Positions 1 to 13,698 of a stretch of DNA of 64,000 nucleotides are shown here, in pieces. The notes below the pieces were generated by a model, which did no database searches, was not told where the DNA came from, and was given only the letters and a program-made list of their open reading frames with translations. Origin of the DNA: Echinococcus granulosus (lineage: Eukaryota > Platyhelminthes > Cestoda > Cyclophyllidea > Taeniidae); assembly GCF_000524195.1 (NCBI RefSeq), contig NW_020170383.1:2037758-2101757 (forward strand), given 5' to 3'. Position numbers and translations under genes: made by a program. Numbering within the stretch: position 1 is the first letter of the stretch; each line of letters starts with the position of its first letter.

Positions 1-1673
1 TGAAACGCCCACGTAATTAATCACTTAAGCCAAGTTTTGTCGATTAAGATCAAATTGATTCAAATTATCACCTTAGGGCATACCGACACTATTTAGCTCG
101 ATCATGATTTTATAGGATTTGCTATCATTGTACTTGTGACCATCTTCTACCGGGTACAAACTGGAAGCCGTGCAATACTAAAACAGTGTAATACTCCTTC
201 CACACTACTATCCTTTTAAGGTTCTTAGCTGCCTAAGCTGATGAACTCTTTACCCAAAATGATGAATTCTTCCATTTGAGCAGACAAAATCCAGCTTTCA
301 TCCTCGGCTTTTTTTAATCCGGCGCTCGCAATCCACTTTCTTGATTATGCTGGAGTCATCTACAAATGCCACACATTCCAAGCTTTTAAAAATGGGGATG
401 GTGGAAAAATAATTATAAGTAACACTGTCTGCTGATGTAAACGGATAATCGTGCGTTAAATTAAAACCTTAGGTGTTCAATCAAAAGCACACAAAAAGGA
501 TAAGAGGCTAGTTCAGGGGAAACGTTTGGATAGTTAATGCATAAAATGAACACGGTGTCTGTAAATGAGCCTTTCTTAATTGTCAAACTATGAACAACTT
601 AACCACAGACTATGATTTAAGGCCCATTCTCGCGTGTCTGGTTGCAGAAGGTGGTTAATTGAACTACAGGTTGCAGCAACCCACACTTTAATTGGTTTAT
701 CCATCCACTAAAAAAGAAACTCATCAGCTTCTAAAAAAGAAGTCCCAAGTTTTTATGGTACAAATTCATTTCTTGACAGCTATTCTGGTGCACTTTGAAA
801 CCGAGTGGATGATACTGGATGGTACAATATTATCGGGTGACTTGAAGTGCAGTTACGTCACAAGAATAAGCTGAACATTAAAAGAAAGAAAAAACGTGTC
901 AAATATGTTTTAACTCAGTGAATTCATACACTTTCTTAAATGGGCCAAATGCTCTCATTCATCCTTGTCTGGCGACAAATGTACATTTTTCCAAACAAGT
1001 CAATCTAACAGCTAAGACCCAACACAGTTTGGGTAATTTACGTCAAACAGTTCCTTCCTCCTCACTACCTCAAGAAGTTCAAAAGTTATAAAATCTCAGT
1101 CTTTAGAAACAAGCGGTTTTGTTGTGTTTGTTAACACATAACTCGTCTCGTCTCATTGAGCATCCGCCCTCTTTTACCACACGGTATTACTGTCTGTCCT
1201 CTGGCAAAGTTTGCGCAACATCTTGGATAGTTTTAATACTATTTTAGTAGATCTGTAAAAGAGCGTGTCAAATTGAGCGAGTTTGAGGTTTCTAGGACAC
1301 TTTTCATCCTGAAGACAACTGTTTTTGTAGGAAATAGCAATTCGGTATACTTTTAAGAGTAATGCACCATAGCAAAATTTTGGCCTTGACGAAACAAGTA
1401 GGCTTTTGCCCCTTAGCTTCCACATACACACTTTAAAATTATTTATGGAAAAAGCTGAAAATAGTCCATCTTTCTTGCTGAAACAATAAGCAAGTCTTGG
1501 ATCCAATTTCGCAGTTTAAATGAAAGAAGTTTTAATGGATTAGCGTACGTTTATAAATCAAAGTATGAAAATCGAATTTAGCTGCAAAACAAACAAATCC
1601 AATTTTAAAAAGAAAATGACACCTTTGGGTGATAATTTTGGTCTTAAAACTCGTTTTAAAACTTGGAACGTAC
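1..1673. other. Presumed intron of the PITPNM gene; no exon recognised
   Basis: The exon ending at 1674 has a good minus-strand donor (GTACGT), so the transcript continues to the left. I found no reading frame here resembling the serine-rich linker or DDHD domain of the Nir family. The longest open frame, 1174-1506 minus, lacks any recognisable motif and is probably chance. Confidence 0.5.
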
Positions 1674-4600
1674 GTGTTTAAAGTCAGGGCAACAAGAAAC
1701 CAGAAGATCGTAGGTCATTATGGATCCAATACTATCTGCGACCACAAACACGTTGCCACTGAAGTGAATTCCATCGATAGAGTTCCGAAACTCAACGTAT
1801 CTCTCATTCAACTGTTGAGCCAGTCGATGGACGTCCTGTGATAGAAAAAAAGTGATAGCATTGATAGTAGACACTTGTCTTCACTAACATCGACGAAAGC
1901 ACTGCTATCCAGATTAAAGCGGCATCTGAAAATGCTTTCAAAATCAAAAGCAAGGCCAAAACAAAACAGAACTTTGAAAAAAAAGCAACACGCATTTGAA
2001 AGGTAGGTATGAATCCAATAAAAACAGCAAGTAGTCGCCAATCTGCTAAAGCGGTGTCAGCGCCTAAAATTGAGTGATTACTGAGTGATGATGAAAAAAA
2101 TTGCTAAAATTCTTACGTTAGGATAGTGAGATGATGTTGTTAGAAGAAGTGGAATATTTCCTAATGAAGTAATGCTTCGCATTGTCCCTTTCTTTGCATC
2201 CGAGATACTCGGTTCAAGCATAGCTGGGTCGAGCCTAAAATAGGGGCCGAAAAATAAAACGATGAATTCTTTTGTAAAAAGGTTACCGTTTTAAGGAAAA
2301 CTCCGCATCAATAGCTTCAAAGGATCTATATTTTATCTAAGACCTCTCTGCTGGACTTGTCTGTAAGAATAAGCACTGAATCATGGTAAATATTTCTTTT
2401 CAAGCAACTACACAACTCCGAGTAAGGAAAAATCCGTCCCAATCCTAGCTCTAAAAGTGCACAAAAAATGGGCATTCAGACTGATAGCTAAGTGACTGTT
2501 TCGTTGACGGCAGTTAGAGACGGTCAGGCCTCACGTGCGATACTGCAAGCAAAACGAAAGCAAATTCGAACGCTAATTATTGCGTGACAGTCAGTAAAGG
2601 AAGGAAATAGAGAAAATCACGCACGCATTTAGTGACCGCAGCATATCCGCAGCCATAGAGGGACACAAAACCAGTTGCATAATTACTCGTAACTGCAAAT
2701 CAGGGAAGAAATTCTTCAACGTTGATTCCACCAGAGACTTGAATGTAGCAAAGTCAGAGTATTTGCTAGACTCATCAGCAGACTTCTCTTGTAAACAACC
2801 TTTTAAAAAATGATAAAATGAGCAATCTGCCACGTTTTAAGGTTTAGGTCAAGCACAAAAATTGAGCCGTTTTAAGACGATGAAAGTTGATGTCAGTTAA
2901 AACTACTACAATCTTTAAAAATTTCAAAACAGACTATCGATGTCTTAGAGGCAAAAAATACGAGTAAAAGCCCCCTTTTACGTCTAATAAATTACTTTTA
3001 AGATATAAAATCCTCTAACTTAAGAAACTCAACAAGTTTGACTTAATAGAATGTATAAAATCCGTCTTTATGCTGAAAAGAAGGGTTAATGTGATGCTGG
3101 ATGGCTTAGTACATAGGATGCTTCACGAAAGACTATCTTTATAATGCAAAAGAGAGAGAACTTACCTCCGTAAACAACAAAGAGAAGAACATTTGTTTGA
3201 GCGATTTCCTCAGTTTTGGTGCTATGGACGCCTAAACAAGGATAATTAGGAGGCAAAACTTCAAGCAGTTAGGATTAAGGTAATACACAGCAGCCCTTCT
3301 CGCATTAAGTTGGCACGGCAATTGGCTCGATTTTAGTTATTTATTTGAGGCGGTTAGGAGGAAAACTTGTATATGAAACTTCACACGACGCACAATTTGA
3401 AGGAAATAATTTATTTAAGGCACTATGAATTTAAAAAATCGTATGTAGAGTCAAAGTCAATGTCGATAACACTCAGTTAGTACCTTCGGTGGCAGTTGAG
3501 GAAAGAGCGAAGGGAACCTCACCAGTTGTGTTCACAGCTAAAGGGAGAAGTGTTAATGCGATTACGCGATGGAGTTGTATGCTGATGGTGACCGCGATCA
3601 TGGTCGTTTAAATGAGGCAGAATACGAGTTTGTCACTCATTACTGCGTTCAATTTCTGATAGCCGAGATTTTTGGAGAACCAGATTGTTACTGAATCGGC
3701 CACAATATTAAGTTTTGAGAATTGAAATTTGAATGGGTGTGTGCTTTTCGCTTTGTGCATTACAGGTAAAGTTTGGCAAAACAAATAAGTTAAGCAGTCA
3801 AGAATTGTACAAGCATAATAATACACATAATGTTATTTGAGAGTCAATAAACCAATTAGCGGTCACACAAGTGGCCATACCATTAATACCTAGAAGAATG
3901 GGAATGGATTGATGCATTAAATCCACATGACAGCAAGAGACGAAATAATAAAGTATATGATTTCACGTATGTACGAAACAATTACTCCTCGTCGGCACAT
4001 TAGTATGAAGTAACTGGTGGGTAAAAAAATTAATCCCCTTAATGTCAAGAACAAGGTTCTTTAGTTTGGCCTAAGTTTGAATTGGTGGGCGCAAAGCTGG
4101 CGTTAATGAGCCACACTAGCACTAAAAAGGAACTTGTAACAGCTCTCAGATGGCAAGTTTAATCAGCAGTAGGAAGTGTCACAACCGAAAAAAAAAACGG
4201 TTGGGTAGTGTTCAAAGATGCTTCAAATACAGGCTTGAATAATCATCTATAGAGCAGAGATTTCGGGAAAAGAGGTATTTGACGCTGCAAAAACTCAAAA
4301 AAAAAAACAGAAAATGGAGTAGTAGTAGTGGTAAGACATGAGAAGGTATGACAACGTATGGAAACTCAATTTTAGTAGTGGACCCAGCACTAAGAAAATT
4401 TATTGACTAAGCACAAATGATGTCCCAAATGATGAAAGCCTCTTAAAACAATGAGAAATTTTTTGGTTTAATGATAAGGTGGCTGCACAGCGAAAATACC
4501 AATGAAATAGACCGCATTTATAGTAAACTAAATGGTAGGCGTATTTAACAAGACTGCTCAAAATTAGTTGCGGCAAATTTCTCAAATTTCCTTTTACGAC

Positions 4601-7600
4601 TCCGGCAGCACCATTGCAGATCTGTCTTAGAAACTAGATCTTAATTCACGCGTAAAGGCGAAATGGGATACGTAGCAGAAACATACCATCATTTTAGTAA
4701 AAAAAAAATGTCTATCACATGCATAAAGCAATGATTACATGTTTGTCAAATGGGGAAGTGGAAAAGGACAATACTTAGTTTCTAGACCTAAAAACATTCA
4801 CAGTTTAAAATAAGAACAATATTACTAAGAAAGAGAAATGCTTACAGTGAGCGTCAAAAAAGTCCTCATCATCTCCATCCGACCCAGGCATGCTTTGAAA
4901 CACCGAGGCTTAAAGGAAAATCGGAAACAGAAAGAGGAAATTGGTTTTTCTGGGAAGGGACGATGCTATAAAAGGAGCTTTTTAAAAACGAGAGTTACGA
5001 TGGAAGTCAAAAATAGTGTGGTTATTGCTGAAGATTCGAGTAACACTACTAAGATCTAGCATTTTCCTACTTAATCAAAATTACCCCACCTATACAGCAA
5101 ATGACCACTTGACTGATAGAGTCAGTACTTTTGCACGAAACACATAAAGGTGTAACCCATCAAAGTCTTGCGTCACTCAAGCTAGACTGCAAAAGTGACA
5201 AACTGATGCTTCGGAGGGATTTAGATTCCAATTCCATTGGTCTAACAGGTAAAAGTTTTAAATATTTCAAAAAAGCTATGTTTCTCGCTCACTTGATAAC
5301 TACCAGAATAGGAAAAAGAGATATTATCAGTTAAATTGAAAGGCTGTAACATCAGGGTGATGCTAGTACGATTTTTTAGTTGCGGCTGGGTGGCAACATG
5401 CAAATGTAACGCTCATATCAAAATGCGTTAATTAATTTACAACGTAGTGATGAGGTCAATGCTGAAACCACGAACAAGCGTGAATTGAAAACCTACCTTC
5501 TCGGAGAACTTCCCATGCAAAGGGAAACGAAACCATGTAGAGCAGTGAGAAAAACGCGCTTAAAGGTTTGCATCAAGTTACAACGTGCATACAGCGTTAG
5601 AGGCGTGTTTCAGAGACACAGGTACCGCGAACTTTGAAGCTTATTTTCCTTATCGTCAAGATTTGGTTACCAGGCTTGCAATCATAAACCATTCGCAACT
5701 CAATCCTTGCAAGTACACTTGACCTGTTTGAATTCGTTTTTTGACAAAATGAATCAAATAAATTGAGCTGTGCGCCTGCAAAATTACTAGTTTCACACTT
5801 TTGAACATATAAAAGCGGCAATCACGGAAATGGCCTACTTTTATGAATATAAATTATGAAGCACAATGTAACATGAAGCATTTTCATGAAGGAAATGTCT
5901 GCGCATGATTCAGCAGCAGGATAATTCTATCTATAGAATAATTTGACAAAATTGATGAGCGTTAGGCGGGGAGAACAAATGTTAGGCTTAAAAGAAATTG
6001 CAAACACCTTCATTCTGTAAATCCGCCCATGCAGCTACCAAAGAAGCTGTAAAATTTTTGAGAAATGGATTTTTGGAAGGTTGCCAACGGGATCAAATAA
6101 ATAAAGTGATCAGATCCTTTAAAGACAAGTGGAATTGGGTCCACACTATACGAGCTCAGGGATGCCTAGAAAGGACAATCATTATTTGGTTTTGCAGAAG
6201 AATTGAGACAAAAGGCAGAAAACGAGTCGCACAGTAGTCCGATGAACTAAATAAACAACCCCACTTGCGTTTCCCAATATTAAGTCCCCTCCTCCTGCAA
6301 AAAGCAACTACATCACAATCGTTTTGTGATAGATTGAAGATTTGTCCCTTATGAGGAATTGAGACAAAAGGCAGAAAACGAGTCGCACAACTTTTCGTTC
6401 ATGGTAACGGTGGGTCCCACAAGCAAAAAATAACACTACTAGCAACAGTGATGGCAGAATGGTAAATATGTAACTATTAGCATCAAAGAATACGTAGTAA
6501 TAACATGAGTATGAACTAAAAAGGAAGCCTACCCCGTTCGGACTCCGACGCAAAGCTCATGCAAGATCCGAAATTCATGTGAGGAGCTACTGACTCATGC
6601 TCAGTTCCGCCTTCATCGGCTTTTCTCTTGTCAGCATCCTGTAAATTATGCGAAGTGAAATGAGGTTGACACAACACTGACAGAACTCGTACTTAGAATT
6701 CCCCCTCAATTAAGTCTCTCTTAGAAACTTCAGAAAAGCTCCGTTTTAAATACATAATTCCCTGTAGATCACAGCAGTCCGATGAACTAAATAAACAACC
6801 TCACTTGCGTTTCCCAGTATTAAGTCCCCTCCTCCTGCAAAAAGCAACTACATCACAATTGTTTTGTGATAGATTGAATGTTTGTCCCTTATAAGGAAGT
6901 TTTGTCAAGTTTCATCAATACTTACATAGAAATAAATATTAGCAAAGACATTTCTCACTTGAATTTATTCAAGATACATACAATCAGAAACGGTTTAAGC
7001 GTAGTTCAAGGCCAAGCTGTACTTATCACTTCTGACAGCGTACAACCGCGGATAGCACCTCAAACAGGCGAATGCCTTTGAATTAAACAATAAGCAGAAA
7101 TACGTTGGCCATTTTGGGCATGGAAATGGACCGAAGAGTAGGACTGTTTGCGAAACACGATCAAAAAATTTACAAATGGTAGTGATTATGCAATTCCAAA
7201 ATTTCGCCAGGCATGAAGGGTGTTATCTACACTGTCTACTTTGAAGCAAGCACGACGCATTGAAAAGCGAAGCTGTTTCTCCCTCCATTTGCCATATTCT
7301 TTTAATTTACACCACCAACACAAAAGTAGTGTAAATGCAATCCGATGCGAATCATCATAAAACAGACGAAAATCAGCATTTCATCAGTCAAAATGATGGC
7401 TGCAAAGAGTTTCGAGTAAGATACGGTAAAGGCGTATAAAATGTAGGGAAAGTTCAATGGTAAATTAAATAGTATGTTCTAAAAATGTTGTGGGCAGTTG
7501 CGAATAGCAACGCAGGGGTATTATTGGAATAATTTACAGCCAAGGGTGCATTTATATGCCATCATTCACTCATATTTATCGACAACAACCACAATCACTT

Positions 7601-10600
7601 AGCATTAAAAGGAATGTGAGTTCTACAAAGGGTGCAAAAGCATGCTTGGCATTTTACCAATTGAGATGCAGCCACTATCATACAACTATATCTTCAGCAA
7701 GTACTTCAGTACGCACTAGGCGCATGGATAAGTGTCGCACCTAACGAAACTCACGAGGTTGGAATATTGGAAAATGAAGCAAAGGCCTTACTGTGAAGGA
7801 GTAGGGGGAGGGTAACTCATTTTTAGAACCAGGAGAGAAAATGGCAGAAGTTGAATTTTCATTGAACGAAGCTAGCTATTTAGATTAGATTGTCAATGAA
7901 GACAATTACAGAAAATTAGTTTTTTTTTGCAATTTGGGTCATTTGTTGCTGGGGTCATTCGGCAGTATTATTGTACCCAAGCTGTTTTTCAAGTGTGATT
8001 TGCGCAGAGCACTTTGTTCCTCGAAATCGTTCCAGTTCCTTACCATCATATATGCCCATGGTATTTTCTGAATTTTATTGGCTAGGAGGCTTGAGTCACC
8101 CACCAATACTTTTATATTAGATACCAAAGCCCCAAATCCGACGTCACAAATTAAAGTCACTTCTTAAATAATTTTTTAATCGTAATCATTATTTTTGCGG
8201 TTGTGCTAGGGATAATGTTGAATGATAGAGATACCACATTTCAGAATAAAAAATGGCGACCTGATAAAGCATTCTTTCAAAATACTAAGAAAGAGAGAGG
8301 AAGAAATGTATAATAGATTTACTAAAAATACTTTCTGAATTTTATATGTCTACTTATTTAGACCAACCCTTGACATTAGGACGTATCTTCCATTTGTCAG
8401 ACCACTGTTACATGCTTCTGACCGGATGTGACAAGCGATTAAACATGTTTAGATCGAAAATGAGTAAATTTTCGAAACTTACTTGGTTCAACTGTTGGCC
8501 CCGCTGATAATCAGCTATTGCCACCGAATCACTATCGGGTATAGCGGGGGTGACTTCAAGGCTACCGTCCTCCGACTGGCCCATCTTCAAGGCCAGTGCC
8601 TTGGCAGTCTCCGCTTCGAGTTGTCGAATCTCTGTCATAGTGAGGCCGTACCACTCATCCTGCCACGTCCACGCCTGTCGATGTGCGCTCACCATCGTAC
8701 GACGGAGGGCTGCAAAAGCATTGAACAAGCAAAACACCTAATGACTTTTGGTTTTACACTGATTCTCGCTAGGATTCATTCCAAAAATATGTGAATAGCC
8801 TTTGGAATCCGGAATCACCTATCTCCGTCAAGCAAAGTCCAGAAAAATAAGAATTTCATAAGCGTATTCCGAACAATTAGCAATTAATGCTCGCACGATA
8901 TTGCGACAAACACTAAGGTCCTGAAACGGAAAATAGGTTGTTACTAGGATAAACCAGACGCCAACTGGTCACGCAAGACTTGGCACTTACAGAAAATGAA
9001 GGTAGAAGGACCGTAAAGTCGGTGTGTGATCAAAATGTCTATTTATTTTAGTACAATGAATTCTTCAGTTAGGTCCGAAAAACATAAACGGATTTAGAAC
9101 CTTTTAATGACAGAAGATACTTCCTAAAAGTTCTGCGATGAGGCGTCACCAAGTCAATGGCAAATACGGCAGGGGAGTACCAAAGTTGTTTTGAGCTGCT
9201 CGAAGAGAATCGGATGAATTTATTACTAAAAGCAGTAGGAAGAAAAATCGGACTTTCAATGGACAAAGTCACGTACTACAGGCGAAAATGATGCAAGAAA
9301 AAGTTTTGCTATCGATTTTCAGCAAAAAAAGTGAAACTATTTAGGGGCATAGTTCAGGTGCTCTTCTGTCAGCCGCAATGTTTACATTGGAATTAACTGT
9401 GAAAAAGAATCTACCCCTTCAAAAAAAGACCACAGCTAAAACTAGTACTCAAGAGAGCCATCGATGGTTCTCTGGAAATGAATAAAATTTGGATTTAAAT
9501 AGCGATAGCCCTAGGTTCTTCAGATAAAATGCTTCAGAGGGTGAGGAGTTACCTTCACAAAAAATTTGCATGAAGGAAATTATATGTATTCATTTGCATC
9601 CTCGATGGAAACCCAGCAAATAAAAAACTGTCAAACAATGTGGCAAAAAAAATTTGCACTAGCACTGCTTTGTAAGTAAGGCACCTTGTAGGAGAGCATG
9701 ACAACCTCTGATTTGCAAACAAAGTAAATTCTCCTATCATGAAAAAAGTTATTTGTGCACTTGCGCATCCCTGTACATGAATGATCATGGATCCATAATT
9801 TATTAAGCAAAGGTTATTTTAAAAAATCTATCAAAAAAGTATTTGTAAGGAAAGCACCCATCAGTAGAGGAAACGAATTTCGCATACATTAATTTATCAT
9901 AATTTGACGTCACATTAAGGGCACGAAAACCTCTACAAAACGATCTTCTTTTTGGTAGTTTAAGTAAAAATGGGATTGTAGTTTCCTTTGAAAAGCCAAC
10001 CTATGAGGAACGTTAAACTATGGCAGCGCGGTGTTTGTGTTGCATGGTGTATAGTGGTAACGAATTTGGACGAGCACTTTAGTAATGAGCAGTCAATTGA
10101 CTCTTGATCTGCAATGAGTCCATTTAAATGGCATGCCAGGCGACCATTCCAGGTAACACGAGCATAATCTGAAAAGAGCTAAGTTCTTCGATCAAATTTC
10201 ATAGGAACGACCAAAATGGAAGCTAAATCGTAATTTCCTCGCCCTATAAATCAAAAGATAACGTTTTTTAGAGAAAGCAGTAATATTTCCCACTAGAGGA
10301 TAAATTTACTAAAAAAACGGAGCAACGAAAACTCCACGAATGAGGACTATTAAGGCCTTCCCGAGTAGTCAAGTACTGAGCTTCTCGTGATGAGCAGTAC
10401 AAAATTCGAATCTACCTTGAGCGATTGCGTAGTTAGATGAAAAGTTCTTCCTGGTCACTGGAGTTCCGATATGATAATTACTTCCTTTGCAATAATAGGC
10501 GCATAGACTTTGAGAAGGTAAAGTCGATACATGAGAACTTGGAAGAATAATTGAAAGCTACTTTACACGGCTCAACTTACAAATACCACAGGTAAATATA

Positions 10601-13600
10601 ATAGGGGCAAGGTGACTAGCAGTCACTTAACCTCACGCAGGAGGCGGTGGCGCAAAGCGCTTCCCGCACAAATGACGCAAAATCCCTTTGTAAGTGCATC
10701 AACACAAGCCTATAGTAAGACCACAACCATTCGACACCTACATAGGTTCATGATAGGCAATAGGTAGTAACAGTACCAGCACAGTTGAGCAAAAATACTG
10801 ACAGATGAGATGCTGAACACGCAATGCTAAAAATAACTAAGTTTGTCTAAGACCAGAGAACTAGCCAACAGCACATTTACCATAGTCCTGAATGAAGCTC
10901 TCGATTTTGGACTGCATGCCCCAATAGCGGAAGTCCACACGGCACACCTTGTAAGAGCACATGATACGCATGGGAAGGGGCTCGGTGGGAACGCCTCCCG
11001 TAGCGTCCGGTTTGGCGCCCTGACAAGGATACTTCCGCCCCGTGCGCATGGCCTCCTTAAACTCGCTGCGCCAGCCAGCCGAGAGGGGACCGCGTCCAGT
11101 CACCTGGGAAACGTAGGTGGAGGGGTCCTCAGTCGGCTTTGAGGGCGCCAGGGGATCAGTCACTATGTCGATGTAGTCTAGGTGAGGACAACGGATAAGT
11201 AGCTGTACCTGCTATGCTCGTCAAGTTCGTCTTTAAATGTCTCCAGCCTCTAATTAGCGAAATACTACCAGGTGCCACATTCAGGCTTTACATCGAGATA
11301 CTTGTAGTATCTCAAGTTTGGATATCTCAGTAGTAGGCTGCAAACTCAAACATACTCCTTTTGAGGAATTAGCAATGATGACTTCCCACCCACTTTCTAA
11401 GTTAGAACTTCTTCTGTAGAAGAAATGAGGAATCAGAAAATGAAATTGTTTAAAATCAGAGTCGAGGAAATTCGCCCTCATGACTTAAGGTAAGACTGAG
11501 GTTTCAATTCCAATGGCACTCTGGGCAGTCTACTGTAAAATAAAAGTGTATCTAGGGGGAAAAAAAAACACGTAGTCAGAAGTCTTCAAATTGACTGAAG
11601 GATATAATCTCATGTCATTTTTCGGATGAACTAGAGCGGTGTCACGTATATACCACAGTAAAGTGTTATTCTATAGGTCATTTATGTAAACTCGTGAGGA
11701 TGATTCAGCAAATTTTGCGATAAAATACGAAATCGTTGGTTCCACCTACAAAAAATGTGACATTTGTCAACCAGTTGGCAAGTGGAGCGAAATGTAAACT
11801 TCGCTGCTCATTGCTGCCATTCCGGATTGAACTGGGCGTTTGGGTGATGACAGTAAGAAGAGAAGTTATTTTAATACCATATAGCCCAAAAACACTGCAG
11901 CTGAAAAAAATTCCAGAAGAACCCTCATCCCCGCTGCGGTGAACCTCAAAATTTTACAAAAAGCAGAAAGCATTTTCGACAAGTCTGTCACTTTCCCATC
12001 GAAAGAGTACGCATGATGTCTGTCAAACGGACTTCGGACTGAGCCAAAGCCGCTTTCAAGGTTCAATTCATCCTCAGCGAGATGAGTTCAGCTGCTGCCA
12101 AAGTGAAGATGGATTCGCAATGAAGGTTAGACAATAGGCAAATACGAGTGTCTTTTAGGCTAAGCAAACAGATTACAATTCAGGTTGCATATAATGTGGG
12201 TTCAATTGTTTTGATGTCCCTGCTAGCTTGACGAGAGCATGGACTTGTATTCATAACAAATTTGTTTACTACTCTTTAAATTATATTGTCCATAATATCA
12301 AGGCTTTTTGGCTAAACACACGACTAAATGGTCAAAATGCATCCATTTGGAAACTAAGCAAGCAATCGAGAAAGTCCATACTCCTCTAGAAGAAAACTGT
12401 ACCAGTGCGACCACAAATAGGCGTGAATAGGAGTGAGAAGAGGTCTTACCGACAATGCGGGTGTTCAAATCGGCAGGAGACATATCGAAGACATTTTCGC
12501 TTTCTCCTGCATCATCCAAATACCTAGTTTCGATTTCGAGGGAGAACTTCTCCATAAAGGGCACCCTATATCGCGTTTTTGTGTAAGGATAAGCATTCCA
12601 GGCCTCCTCCTCAACTCTCAGCGCTGCGTTCGGTATTACGGCACGCAGCCAGCCTGATTAAACGGAACAAGAGGGTGGAAGGAGGATTAAGAAGCAAAGT
12701 TAGTAAACTCTATGGGAACTTTGAGCCGCTTTAATGCACGAATGAATAAAGGTGAATATGGAGAAAGGTATTGTGGAGCGTTCAACTTTATAGAATACAA
12801 AAACATCAGTAGGAGGCAAAATAGCACTTTATAACATCCTTATTGTGCCTCTGTGATTAATAACAATTGGTGGTGAATGGGATTTGCAACTACATGCGAG
12901 AATTTTAGGAACCACCAGATGTGATGAATCAAATTTCCTGGCAAATGCGGCGATTCGTTTGTGTAGGTAGAAATGAGCTGTTGATGGCTTAACTAGGGTT
13001 TATACTATTTCCAAAGCAATGAGAAAACTATTTCACACAATGCCAACATAGTAAGTGTGAACAGAGGACTGAAGAGAATGGTAAGGATTTATTTCGAAAA
13101 TTGTAGATTTGACGGTTTTCAGGATAAAGATTATCACCTGGTATATGGTTTTCCACGTGATATATTTTGAATGTATACTGACCGTTCCCTCCAGGGCCGT
13201 CAGTATATGGCGCATTCTTGAGTATTTCAACACCGCTCTCACGTCCAGTGCTTTCTTCTCGAGATTTTTTCTATAAAATAACGAAATTTTGAAGGAGTTA
13301 GTAGGTCAAATCAGCTCTCCGGTCAACAATATGTTTAACTACTCTACGCAAAGAAGGAATAAAGTTCCGTTACAATGTAGGCTATGAAAGTAGAATTAAT
13401 GGATTCTCTTAGGAAGCAATTAAAGTAAAGGAACAATACAATATATAATTAGCCAAGACTGGAAGCATGGCTGGTCATTACGTATTCACCAGCAGTGAAC
13501 ACCATCAAGATAAAGTTGTATTTACTTAAAAAAATTAAACATATTAATGGGATCAAAGAACTAGTTGAACGCCACTCGTACACAAAAACGCATTCAACCG

Positions 13601-13685
13601 CAGTTACCTGGATCATGTAAAGCTGTGCGATTCTGTATTCCTCTACCGTCATCGGCAAGCATATTCGATATTCTTTTACAAGCAT
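1674..13685 (-). CDS. PITPNM: RdgB/Nir-type phosphatidylinositol transfer protein (PITPNM), partial
   Basis: Twelve minus-strand exons with matching phases: 13608-13685, 13138-13270, 12450-12653, 10881-11177, 8483-8709, 6533-6638, 4846-4908, 3484-3537, 3166-3231, 2625-2787, 2117-2234 and 1674-1835 (557 codons). Exons 1-5 encode a PITP domain. It opens MLVKEYRICLPMTVEEYRIA and contains WNAYPYTKTRY, GRGPLS and RYWGMQ; the AHRQAWTWQDEW stretch is typical of the RdgB class rather than the small PITPs. Exon 7 carries an acidic tract and the FFAT-like core DFFDAH, which in this family binds VAP at the ER. Exons 9-12 match the Nir region before DDHD, including VVADSIGSI. Family role: phosphatidylinositol/phosphatidic acid exchange at ER-plasma membrane contacts. 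The DDHD and LNS2 parts should lie left of position 1. A splice acceptor lies 11 nt before the ATG. Exons 6-8 are less certain because that linker is poorly conserved. Confidence 0.9.
6200..6389 (+). repeat. 34-bp direct repeat pair flanking first copy of a longer repeat
   Basis: A 34-bp string beginning GAATTGAGACAAAAGG is present identically at 6200-6233 and 6356-6389. The roughly 122-bp repeat at 6235-6357 sits between the two copies. Both lie in the PITPNM intron downstream (in gene sense) of exon 6. Confidence 0.9.
6235..6357 (+). repeat. Intronic direct repeat, copy 1 (about 122 bp)
   Basis: Nearly identical to 6775-6897, with about five mismatches by eye. It contains a small inverted repeat, ATCACAA...TTGTGAT, at about 6311-6330. 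The mismatch inside this hairpin falls in the loop. PITPNM exon 6 (6533-6638) lies between the two copies. Confidence 0.9.
6775..6897 (+). repeat. Intronic direct repeat, copy 2 (about 122 bp)
   Basis: Second copy of 6235-6357, shifted by 540 bp, in the PITPNM intron upstream (in gene sense) of exon 6. The high identity implies a fairly recent duplication or an ongoing exchange between the copies. Confidence 0.9.
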
Positions 13686-13698
13686 ATTATTGAAACCT
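13686..13698 (-). other. Splice acceptor just upstream of the PITPNM ATG
   Basis: On the minus strand a pyrimidine-rich stretch ending in CAG (AG at 13697-13698) lies 11 nt before the start codon. This fits a spliced-leader addition site or a 5'-UTR intron; the sequence alone cannot separate the two. Confidence 0.5.

Noticed and set aside
1174..1506. 110-codon open frame, minus strand
   Set aside because: No resemblance to the expected Nir linker or DDHD domain, no good splice sites, and composition typical of random AT-rich frames.
7939..8160. 73-codon minus-strand frame as the next PITPNM exon
   Set aside because: Phase and content do not fit. The exon at 6533-6638 joins in frame with better splice sites.
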